From the NCBI RefSeq assembly GCF_012935695.1, contig NZ_CP052859.1, forward strand, positions 6,179,001 to 6,243,000: 64,000 nucleotides of DNA, read 5' to 3'. Below, piece by piece: positions 56,697-64,000 of the stretch (its first letter is position 1; each line of letters opens with the position of its first letter). A program made the position numbers and the translations under genes. Source of the stretch: Pseudomonas sp. ADAK18 (GTDB lineage Bacteria > Pseudomonadota > Gammaproteobacteria > Pseudomonadales > Pseudomonadaceae). The notes under the pieces were generated by a model. The model ran no database searches and was not told where the DNA came from. It saw only the letters and a list, made by a program, of their open reading frames with translations.

Positions 56697-57592
56697 TGCT
56701 CAACCGATTCCAAGGCTGGCGCGAACGTGGCTGGTCCGTCGTTGACGCGCCTACTTATAGTGAGGCGTGGCAGCGTTTTGGCGGCAGTGTCGCGACCCAC
56801 CCGTTGGTGGTCGAGCGCCTGGCGCAGTTGGCCAATATTCCGGTGCGTTACCTGGCTTGGGAGCAGGGCGGTGAGCTTAAGGCGTCCGTTGCTACCTGGG
56901 GGCGGGACTTGGCCTTGTCCAAGGATGTGCTCAAGCGCCACGGCAAGAAAGGTTTGTTCGACTTGGGCAATGCCGAGCTGATTTTGCCGGCCGCGGCTGA
57001 CACCCAAGCGCCGTTACGCCACCGCGCGCGTTATCTGTCGGGGCTGAATGAAGGCCGTTTTTCCGGCCTCAAGCCACAGGCCGAACAGCTGGCCATGGCG
57101 CGTACCCCTGAAGAACTGTCGAAAAAGTTTCGCTACAACCAGCGTCGCGAACTACGTTTGCTGGAAGAGGCGGGCGGCGTCGTGCGGGCTGTGGGAGAGT
57201 TTTCCAGCCCAGAGCTGGCGGCGATTTATTGCGATCTATTCCAGCGCCGCTGGGGCTTTCCGGCCACCGGTGCCGAGCGGATGGCCGAGGTCATCGAATT
57301 GCTGCGCGAACTGTTAATTGGCTCGGTGATTTTCCTCAATGACGCGCCGATTGCGATTCAACTGGTCTATCGCGTCGAGGCGCCGGAGTGGATCAGCGTC
57401 GAATACATCAATGGCGGTGTCGACCCTCAAACCCGTGAGTTCAGCCCGGGCAGCGTACTGAGTTTCCTCAATACCCAAAGCGCCTGGGAACAGGCGCGAA
57501 CGCTGGGCAAGCCGCTGCGCTTTTCATTCGGTCGGGCTGACCGCGAGTACAAGGACCGTTGGTGCAATCCTGTGCCGGTGTTCAAGGTATGA
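56696..57592 (+). CDS. mig-14: Mig-14 family antimicrobial-peptide resistance protein
   Basis: The 298-residue protein is of the Mig-14 family with an acetyltransferase-like fold. KKFRYNQRRELRLLEEAGG and SVEYINGGVDPQTREFSPGS mark the core. In Salmonella and P. aeruginosa Mig-14 contributes to resistance against cationic peptides; the chemistry is not settled. It is coupled to wapH (1-base overlap) and dnpA (ATGA). Its place among LPS genes fits an envelope-modifying role. Confidence 0.9.
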   Translation: MLNRFQGWRERGWSVVDAPTYSEAWQRFGGSVATHPLVVERLAQLANIPVRYLAWEQGGELKASVATWGRDLALSKDVLKRHGKKGLFDLGNAELILPAAADTQAPLRHRARYLSGLNEGRFSGLKPQAEQLAMARTPEELSKKFRYNQRRELRLLEEAGGVVRAVGEFSSPELAAIYCDLFQRRWGFPATGAERMAEVIELLRELLIGSVIFLNDAPIAIQLVYRVEAPEWISVEYINGGVDPQTREFSPGSVLSFLNTQSAWEQARTLGKPLRFSFGRADREYKDRWCNPVPVFKV

Positions 57593-59013
57593 GTCAGTCT
57601 CCGAGCCGCAAGCAGATATTGCTCAAGCGTCATCGACGCAATAAACGTATCGGGCTGCTGGTCGGTTTGTTGTTGCTGATTGGCGTTGGCGTGTTGGTGG
57701 CCTGGTGGCTGCCATTGTTGCTGGCGGTCCTGGCCTGGGTGGCGCATGAGGCCTGGTTTGCCGATCATCTGTTTTACTCCCCCGCGGACGACTATCAATA
57801 CCACTTCCCGACCGATACCGAGCAGCCCAAGGTGCGCCTCGACAACGGGCGACTGATGTTGGAGCAACCGCTGGAGCTGTCAGGCGACGAAACACTGATT
57901 CTGGCGTTGCGGATCAGAAGTGGCTGGCTGGGCCGCTTTATCGACCCTTTTATCGAGTTGTCCGATGGTGAGCATCTGGATCGCCAGACGTTCGAGCGTG
58001 GCGTTGACGGCCTGCGCTATCTGAACCTCAGTGGTCAGGCGAAAGCGCTGGCCGATGGACAACTGCAACTGCGTGGTCGTTTCTGTCGGATGCAGGGTGA
58101 TCCGGTGCTGTCGGTGTTCCGCCAGCCCGATGTTCGTCGTCAGCGAGTGATGGTCATTGCCCCTCATGCCGATGATGCTGAGCTTGCGGCCTTCGGCTTG
58201 TACAGTCAGGCGGCGGAGTCCTGGATTGTGACCTTGACCGCTGGTGAGATCGAAGCCGAGCACTATCAGCAGATGGGGCTTGGGAAAGCTGAAGCCGCGC
58301 GTCTCAAAGGGCGCCTGCGGGCCTGGGACAGTCTCGCGGTTCCGCGCTGGGCGGGGGTGCCGCAAGAGCACTGTGTCCAACTAGGATACTTCTGCCTGCA
58401 ACTGGCGGCGATGAAGGCCGAGCCGGATCGTGCAGTGGCCTCCAGGGAAGCCGAGATGACTGATATCCGTCCGTTTCGGCAACTGAACCCGTTCCCGTTG
58501 CCGGCAGACGCCGATGGTCAACCGACCTGGAATAATCTGCTGGCCGACCTGCGTATGTTGCTGCTCAAGGCTCGTCCTGAAGTCATCGTGCTGCCACATC
58601 CGATGCTAGATCCACACCCCGACCATATCTGCGCTCAAGAAGCGGTACTTGAGGCATTGCAGGGACTGGCGTGGCAGCCAACCACGTTGCTCGGTTATGC
58701 CAACCATCTGCATGACAACGATCGCTGGCCGATGGGCGATACGGGTATGGGGATCGCTTTACCGCCCTCTTTTGATCCCGCGTACACGTTGCAGCCCTAT
58801 TGTTTGCCCCTGTCCGAGGAGCAGCAGCGTGACAAGGCGATGTCGTTGGGCATGATGCATGACCTGCAGCCAAGGACGCCCTTCAAGCGCCGGCTACGCC
58901 GTTTGATACAGCGTCTGCTGGCGGCCCGGGCTATCTCGCCCTGGGGTGAAAACGAGTTTTTCCGCAAGGCCGTCCGGCGGCATGAGCTGTTTTGGTTCAT
59001 CAAACACAAGTAA
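57589..59013 (+). CDS. dnpA: PIG-L family de-N-acetylase DnpA
   Basis: The 474-residue protein has a basic N-terminus, membrane span(s) at ~19-50, and a PIG-L deacetylase domain. The zinc site is visible as APHADDAELAAFG near residue 190 and LPHPMLDPHPDHICAQEA further on. The P. aeruginosa orthologue affects LPS and tolerance to fluoroquinolones. It probably removes an acetyl group from an amino sugar of the core or a carrier lipid. I chose the ATG at 57589, which overlaps the mig-14 stop. Confidence 0.92.
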   Translation: MSQSPSRKQILLKRHRRNKRIGLLVGLLLLIGVGVLVAWWLPLLLAVLAWVAHEAWFADHLFYSPADDYQYHFPTDTEQPKVRLDNGRLMLEQPLELSGDETLILALRIRSGWLGRFIDPFIELSDGEHLDRQTFERGVDGLRYLNLSGQAKALADGQLQLRGRFCRMQGDPVLSVFRQPDVRRQRVMVIAPHADDAELAAFGLYSQAAESWIVTLTAGEIEAEHYQQMGLGKAEAARLKGRLRAWDSLAVPRWAGVPQEHCVQLGYFCLQLAAMKAEPDRAVASREAEMTDIRPFRQLNPFPLPADADGQPTWNNLLADLRMLLLKARPEVIVLPHPMLDPHPDHICAQEAVLEALQGLAWQPTTLLGYANHLHDNDRWPMGDTGMGIALPPSFDPAYTLQPYCLPLSEEQQRDKAMSLGMMHDLQPRTPFKRRLRRLIQRLLAARAISPWGENEFFRKAVRRHELFWFIKHK

Positions 59014-59050
59014 AAGTAATGCAAGCCGTTGACCACTGGCAGCGGAGCCT

Positions 59051-59094
59051 GGCCCTCAGGACGTGATCGCGTTAGCCAGAGAGTCGTCCTGGGC
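59051..59094. other. Inverted repeat in the dnpA-ssg gap
   Basis: GGCC-CTCAGGACG (59051-59063) and CGTCCTG-GGCC (59085-59094) can pair with a small bulge, 30-75 bases before the ssg ATG. It may be a leader hairpin; the function is unknown. Confidence 0.35.
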
Positions 59095-59127
59095 CGTTGA
59101 GGCAACAGGTTTCCATCGAGGAGAGTT

Positions 59128-60282
59128 ATGAGTCGGCCGTTCAAGGTCCTGCAATTGCAGCCTGACTACAATGTTAAATCCCATGACTTTGCCGACCTTG
59201 CCGAGCAGATCGTCAAGGCCTTGCCAGCGGACCGCTATGAAGTCACCGCCGCTTTCCTGCGCGGACGGCCGGGGCCTGCGGGCCCGGTCAGTCGTGCTGC
59301 CACGTCGGTCTACTTCGACTTCTCCGACAAGTCCCTCAAGGGTCTGAGGCTGCGGGCCATGTGGCGGCTCTATCAGTTCTGCCGCAAGGAAAAGTTCGAC
59401 GTCGTCATTTGCAACCGCTTCAAGCCGGTCAACATGATGTTGCAGCTTAATCGCTGGTTGAAAGTGCCGCTGTGTATCGGTATCTCTCACGGCTTTGGCG
59501 AATACGACCGACTTTATCGGCGTAAACAGGCACAGCGCCTGATTGATGAACACTGGCGCTTTGTCGGTGTGTCTCCGGCGGTGAAACAGTACCTGCTGGA
59601 TTGCCGCTGCGGGTTTACCGACGCCAATACGTATGCAATCACTAATGCCATCGACATCGAGCAGGCAGAGGCATTGCAGCATTCCCGCGAGCGTTCGCGG
59701 GAACTGTTGGGGATTGATCCTTCGGTTCGCCTGATTGGTGCGCTGGGACGTCTGGTTCCGGTGAAAGGGCATACGTATTTGCTGCAGGCGTTTGCCGCGC
59801 TCAAGGACAAGTACCCGCACGTGCAACTCGCCATCATCGGTGCGGGTCGTGAAGAGTCCAGCCTGTCGACGCAAGTCCAGCAATTGGGTCTTGGCGGACG
59901 TGTCCATCTGTTGGGCTTCAAGGAAAATGCCCTGCAGTACGTACGGGCCTTTGACATCTGGACCATGCCTTCCCTGGCGGAGGGGCTGGGCCTGGCGTTG
60001 CTTGAGGGCATGAGCGGGCGTTTGCCAGTCATTGCCTCTAGTGTGCCGGCGATGCTGCCACTGATTGAAGGGGCGGGCGGCCTGGCGGTAGAACCGGCGA
60101 ATGTGCCTGCACTGGTGCAGGCGCTGGACACTTACCTGGGGCTTTCGGATGAAGACCTTGCCGCCAAGGGCGAGCAGGCTTATCGCTACCTTCAGGAGCA
60201 GCACGACATCGAGGTGTTCCGTCAGGAGTATCTGGATTTGATCGATTCGGGACTGAATCAAGCACACAGGAACGCTGTATGA
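59128..60282 (+). CDS. ssg: Glycosyltransferase Ssg
   Basis: The 384-residue GT4 glycosyltransferase has RPFKVLQLQPDYNVKSHD at the start, GALGRLVPVKGHTYLLQAF in the nucleotide domain, and PSLAEGLGLALLEGMSG as the Glu-x7-Glu element. Ssg in Pseudomonas affects LPS and exopolysaccharide, surface spreading and phage sensitivity. A GAGGAG ribosome site precedes the ATG. The stop overlaps the next glycosyltransferase by four bases. Confidence 0.9.
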   Translation: MSRPFKVLQLQPDYNVKSHDFADLAEQIVKALPADRYEVTAAFLRGRPGPAGPVSRAATSVYFDFSDKSLKGLRLRAMWRLYQFCRKEKFDVVICNRFKPVNMMLQLNRWLKVPLCIGISHGFGEYDRLYRRKQAQRLIDEHWRFVGVSPAVKQYLLDCRCGFTDANTYAITNAIDIEQAEALQHSRERSRELLGIDPSVRLIGALGRLVPVKGHTYLLQAFAALKDKYPHVQLAIIGAGREESSLSTQVQQLGLGGRVHLLGFKENALQYVRAFDIWTMPSLAEGLGLALLEGMSGRLPVIASSVPAMLPLIEGAGGLAVEPANVPALVQALDTYLGLSDEDLAAKGEQAYRYLQEQHDIEVFRQEYLDLIDSGLNQAHRNAV

Positions 60283-61163
60283 ACGAACATCAGCCATTGG
60301 TCACCGTGATCATTGCGTCTTACAACCATGCTCCTTATATCGAAGAGAGCATTCTGAGTGTGTTGAATCAGACGTACCCAAATATCGAGCTGTTGGTGAT
60401 TGATGATGGTTCGACGGATGACAGTGTTGAGCGCATTCGTCGGCTGCAGGAGGCTCATGCTTTCGATTTCCAGGTTCAGCAGAATCAAGGGCTTACCAAC
60501 ACGCTCAACGGTGCGATAGCCCGGTCCAAGGGGACGTTGATCGTGCCGTTTGGCTCGGATGACATCATGTTGCCTGAGCGGATTGCGGTGCAGGTGGCCC
60601 ATATGGATGGCAAGCCGGAGGTGGGCATCTGCGCCGGCAATATTGAATTGATCGATTCTGAGGGCGAACTGTTTCCTGAAAAGCGCCAGCGGCGTGATGT
60701 GCCTTTCAGGCGTCTGGATTTCGATGACATGTTTCTGGAGCGTAAGCCGTACCCACCTGCGCCGACGTTGATGATTCGGCGTGAGGCGCTGGATAAGGTC
60801 GGTGGTTTTGATCCAGAGATCCGTCTGGAAGACTTGCTGATCGAGTTGAAAGTGACCCATGCCGGGTACTTTATCGATGGGTTGAATGTATTGATGGCCC
60901 GCTATCGCAAACATGCCACCAATTCATACAAGAATCATCGCTTCATGATTGATAGCATCCTGCGCACCTATGCGTTGTTCAGCGACCATCCGCTGTACGA
61001 CCAGGTGCGCTACAAGTTTCTTAATTCGATGTTCCTCAAAACCTCTAACCGCGACCGTGCGTTGGCGCGCGAGGTGCTGGCACAGATTCCACTGAAGGCC
61101 TGGAACGGCAAGACGTGGCGTGGGCTGGCGCGGATGTTTTTTTCTCCCCTGGAGAAAAGCTGA
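60279..61163 (+). CDS. wapR: GT2 family glycosyltransferase, WapR-like
   Basis: The 294-residue family 2 transferase has PLVTVIIASYNHAPYIEESI at the N-terminus, LVIDDGSTDDS, and the FGSDDIML metal-binding DxD-like block near residue 92. By position (between ssg and the O-antigen ligase) it corresponds to P. aeruginosa wapR, which adds the rhamnose to which O-antigen is attached. The sugar is inferred from synteny only. It is the last gene of this plus-strand run and faces the ligase gene across 67 bases that show no clear terminator. Confidence 0.82.
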   Translation: MNEHQPLVTVIIASYNHAPYIEESILSVLNQTYPNIELLVIDDGSTDDSVERIRRLQEAHAFDFQVQQNQGLTNTLNGAIARSKGTLIVPFGSDDIMLPERIAVQVAHMDGKPEVGICAGNIELIDSEGELFPEKRQRRDVPFRRLDFDDMFLERKPYPPAPTLMIRREALDKVGGFDPEIRLEDLLIELKVTHAGYFIDGLNVLMARYRKHATNSYKNHRFMIDSILRTYALFSDHPLYDQVRYKFLNSMFLKTSNRDRALAREVLAQIPLKAWNGKTWRGLARMFFSPLEKS

Positions 61164-61230
61164 GGCCTCGAGTGGGCGCTGGTGGTTTCGCCGGCGTCTG
61201 CATCTGCAAGCGCCTGGCTGAACGGCTGCG

Positions 61231-63075
61231 CTAGTGAGTCGACTGGATTTGTTTTTGCAGGCTTTCAACCGCCTGCACCGACGCCTTCGTGCCATACCCC
61301 TCAAGTAGCGCGTGCAGATGCTCACCGAAGAGCCAGGCACGGTCTTCGTCATAGCGCTGCATATGGCGCAGGTTGCGCTGGCGTAGTGACAGGCTCAGCG
61401 GCGAAGGGTAAATCCGCATGTCGGCCAGATCGATCAAGCCAAATCCGCCGGCTTCAAGTACCAGCACATTGCCCAAGTGCAGCGAACGGAAGTAGATGCC
61501 TTGTTCATGGAGTTGGGCCATGAAACGACCGAACTGCGTTACCTGTTCGTGGCGCTCGGTCGGGCTGCTCGAGCCTAGTACATGACGAAGTGTCTGCCCG
61601 CCCAAGGGTTGGTATTGCACGGCGTTACTCCCATCGTGCAAGTCATACAGCGCCCGCACTTCTGGCGTCGTTATGCCCAGTTCGCGAAGGCGCTGGCAAT
61701 TGGCAGCAAAGCGCTGTGAATAAGGGTTGTAGCTGCCGGAGGTGTAGAAGCGGCGGCGGCGGAACAGTTTTAGAAAGTTGCCGTCCTTCAACTTAAGCAC
61801 TTTCGGCCCCAGCCCGTCGGCTTCGATCACCTGTGCATCGGTCATCATTTCCTCAGCGCTCGAACGACTCAGTGGCTTCACCGGCAGGGTGAGCAAGCGC
61901 TTGGCGCGAGCATTGATAGACAGTGCGACGATCAGTGATAGGGGAATCCACAAGAGGAACCAGTGTTCTTTGGGGCGGGCAAGAATACCGCCGCCCTCGG
62001 TGAGGCCTGCGCCGATACCGTAGAGCAGCCAGGTCGAGGCCATGATGAACAGCGGCTGTGCGCGATGTTGCCAGCAGGTCAGCAGGCCTTTGAACTGAAT
62101 GAACAGCCACGGCAAAAAGCCGATGATGCCAACGTAATAAAGGACGCCCAGGGCAAAGCTATGGGGCTCCTCCAGGACATACCCCAAGCCTGGGAGGCTG
62201 GCGCTGAAAGGCGCGTCGAAGCCATGGCCAATCCATGGGGTGCTGGCAATTTGTCCCAGCGCCAGTTGCCAGATGTCGAAGCGGTAGGAGCTGCCTCGTT
62301 CGATCAGCATTTGTGAGAGCAGAACGGAGACTACAACTGTGCAGATCACCATGACGCCGGCCAGTACCAGCGATCTACGGTTCCAGCAGTTTATGCTGAT
62401 CCATAGGGCCGCCAGGGTCAGGGCTACGAGCGGGGTTCTTGAGCCCGTAGCCAGCACGGCCGCAAACATGATTGCGGTTGCCGGAAGGCTGAGCCAGAGC
62501 AGGGCATGGCGTCGGCAAGTCATGCTCAGGCTGAGCCAGTAAACACAAAAGAATCCAAACAGATGGGAGCTCAGCAGCGGGTTGTCAAAGGCCCCGCCAC
62601 CAATCATTCGTAATTCAGGGCTATAGCCTCGAGCAAAGACGTAGAGGTCTTTCAGGGTGAAAACGAGCGCCAGGACCGCCGCGCCGAACAACAGTGGGCG
62701 CAGAATATCTTCGCGGTAACGAACCAGCGCGAAGCAGCCGACAAATAGAAATACGGTATGCAGCGGCGGCTTTGCTTCACTCAGGAATCCGTCGGTTTGC
62801 GGGCTCCACATCAGGCTCGTGAGTGCCCAGGCGACGAATAAAAGCATGGCAATGAAAATAGGCTCCCGCAGCAGCTCTTTGAACTCGCGGGGTCGCAGCA
62901 GCAAGGCAATCAGGGCCGGAATGCTGAACAGGCCATAATAAAATTTGTGCAGAACGCTGCGGTCCGGCAGGAAAAAAAGACCGCACAACAGCATGAAAAA
63001 ACCAGCTGGAAGGATCCAGAGGCAAATGAAGTCGAAGATTCGATATGGGGTATTTTTAAGGCCGCTGAGGTGCAT
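61231..63075 (-). CDS. waaL: O-antigen ligase (WaaL) fused to a kinase-like domain
   Basis: The 614-residue protein is a fusion. Residues 1 to ~395 are a WaaL/O-antigen ligase with about ten membrane spans and a periplasmic loop carrying EEPHSFALGVLYY, whose histidine is at residue ~305, as in P. aeruginosa WaaL (His303). Residues ~415-614 are a WaaP/APH-like kinase fold: FRSLHLGNVL at 529-538 and GLIDLADMRI at 546-555. The loop aspartate expected before LHxxN is Ser, so it may be catalytically weak. In P. aeruginosa these are two adjacent genes. The ATG at 63075 gives a short N-terminus before span 1; ATGs at 63108 and 63111 are also possible. Confidence 0.88.
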   Translation of the reverse strand: MHLSGLKNTPYRIFDFICLWILPAGFFMLLCGLFFLPDRSVLHKFYYGLFSIPALIALLLRPREFKELLREPIFIAMLLFVAWALTSLMWSPQTDGFLSEAKPPLHTVFLFVGCFALVRYREDILRPLLFGAAVLALVFTLKDLYVFARGYSPELRMIGGGAFDNPLLSSHLFGFFCVYWLSLSMTCRRHALLWLSLPATAIMFAAVLATGSRTPLVALTLAALWISINCWNRRSLVLAGVMVICTVVVSVLLSQMLIERGSSYRFDIWQLALGQIASTPWIGHGFDAPFSASLPGLGYVLEEPHSFALGVLYYVGIIGFLPWLFIQFKGLLTCWQHRAQPLFIMASTWLLYGIGAGLTEGGGILARPKEHWFLLWIPLSLIVALSINARAKRLLTLPVKPLSRSSAEEMMTDAQVIEADGLGPKVLKLKDGNFLKLFRRRRFYTSGSYNPYSQRFAANCQRLRELGITTPEVRALYDLHDGSNAVQYQPLGGQTLRHVLGSSSPTERHEQVTQFGRFMAQLHEQGIYFRSLHLGNVLVLEAGGFGLIDLADMRIYPSPLSLSLRQRNLRHMQRYDEDRAWLFGEHLHALLEGYGTKASVQAVESLQKQIQSTH

Positions 63076-63230
63076 GCTTTGAAATTCGTCGCCGAGATGA
63101 GTGGCCATCATAACGGTAATGGGGGCGGGCTGTCGTTTGTCCGGTTCCCTCGACAGCAGCTTTTGCTGGTGCCGGTCCGACAGGGAAGCTGTGCTAAAGT
63201 CTGCATCCTTTCCAACGACTGTCGCGTGAT

Positions 63231-64000
63231 ATGACCAACTCCAGTCTCTCCGCAGACCCATCGAGCTTGAAAATCTACTTCCGTTTGCTCGGCTATGTCC
63301 GGCCTTACGCGGGGTTGTTTCTCATCAGTATCGTCGGGTTTCTGATTTTTGCTTCGACCCAACCGATGCTTGGGTACATCCTCAAGTATTTCGTCGATGG
63401 GCTGTCGAACCCCCAGGCCGTACTGTTTCCTTCGGTGCCTTACCTGCGTGACTTGCAATTGCTGCAGGCCGTGCCTTTGCTGATCGTGCTGATTGCCGCC
63501 TGGCAGGGCCTGGGTTCTTTCCTGGGTAACTACTTCCTGGCCAAGGTATCCCTGGGGCTGGTGCATGACCTGCGGGTGCAGTTGTTCAACAACCTGCTGG
63601 TATTGCCCAACCGTTACTTTGACCAGCACAACTCGGGGCACTTGATCTCCCGCATTACCTTCAACGTCACCATGGTCACTGGGGCGGCGACGGATGCGAT
63701 CAAGGTCGTTATCCGTGAGGGCATGACAGTCATATTCCTGTTCGCCTCGCTGCTGATCATGAACTGGCGCCTGACGCTGGTGATGGTCGCCATTCTTCCG
63801 CTGATCGCCGTCATGGTCAGCACGGCCAGCAAGAAATTTCGCAAGCAAAGCAAGAAAATCCAGGTGGCGATGGGTGACGTGACTCATGTTGCCTCGGAAA
63901 CCATCCAGGGCTATCGCGTCGTGCGCAGCTTCGGTGGTGAAGTCTACGAGCAGAAGCGCTTCCTCAAGGCCAGCCAAGGCAATACCGACAAACAGCTGCG
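63231..64000 (+). CDS. msbA: Lipid A/LPS flippase MsbA, 5' part
   Basis: The first 256 residues of the ABC exporter MsbA are present; the ATPase domain lies beyond the window. The N-terminal half holds about five membrane spans, starting near residue 20 (VRPYAGLFLISIVGFLIF). The intracellular loop has FDQHNSGHLISRITFNV and GDVTHVASETIQGYRVVRSFGGE, typical of lipid A exporters. It flips core-lipid A for O-antigen ligation by WaaL. It is divergent from waaL with ~155 bases between. Confidence 0.95.
   Translation, partial: MTNSSLSADPSSLKIYFRLLGYVRPYAGLFLISIVGFLIFASTQPMLGYILKYFVDGLSNPQAVLFPSVPYLRDLQLLQAVPLLIVLIAAWQGLGSFLGNYFLAKVSLGLVHDLRVQLFNNLLVLPNRYFDQHNSGHLISRITFNVTMVTGAATDAIKVVIREGMTVIFLFASLLIMNWRLTLVMVAILPLIAVMVSTASKKFRKQSKKIQVAMGDVTHVASETIQGYRVVRSFGGEVYEQKRFLKASQGNTDKQL

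Overview
The window is about 60% G+C, densely coded chromosomal DNA of a Pseudomonas, most likely of the P. fluorescens group. The gene order from msrA through dipA, aceF, aceE, glnE and the waa/wap lipopolysaccharide genes to msbA matches the P. aeruginosa msrA-to-msbA block. Intergenic gaps carry the REP-type palindromes typical of fluorescent pseudomonads. I saw no tRNA, rRNA, CRISPR array, transposase or phage module.

Region 1 (1-6,900, minus strand) is part of an aryl-polyene (xanthomonadin-like) pigment cluster. It runs as one overlapping operon: chain-length factor, acyltransferase, two acyl carrier proteins, membrane protein, AMP ligase fused to a hot-dog dehydratase, GT2 glycosyltransferase, LpxL-like acyltransferase, and a MIO-type ammonia-lyase cut by the window start. 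A sigma70-like promoter lies upstream. A ParA-like ATPase is divergent from it.

Region 2 (7,900-34,700) is mixed housekeeping and accessory sequence. It holds a DUF6124 gene behind a long structured leader, trxC, a truncated HigA-like antitoxin, selO, mscK, nhaP2, a chemoreceptor with a FliA-type promoter, a ZapB-like/ZapA-like pair, a large acyl-CoA dehydrogenase, and the divergent putA/putP pair around five GTTGCA hexamers. Then come a DUF2165 membrane protein, an orphan VgrG plus DUF4123 adaptor with no effector behind them, rlmJ, msrA and the c-di-GMP phosphodiesterase gene dipA.

Region 3 (35,000-42,700) holds aceF-aceE, an intergenic region with two identical palindromes about 52 bp apart, and glnE.

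Region 4 (42,800-64,000) is the LPS core and export cluster. waaF-waaC-waaG-waaP and three further sugar-kinase-like genes form a tightly coupled operon. wapO, wapH, mig-14, dnpA, ssg and a GT2 gene follow; then a convergent O-antigen ligase fused to a kinase-like domain, and the start of msbA. The cluster is interrupted at 49,762-53,824 by an insertion-like segment. It holds an AT-rich leader, an unrecognised 266-residue protein built from two copies of a ~104-residue module, a YncD/PqqU-like TonB receptor and a small lipoprotein gene. The duplicated-module protein is the best candidate for something undescribed. The DUF6124 leader, the paired aceE palindromes and the WaaL-kinase fusion are the next most interesting items.
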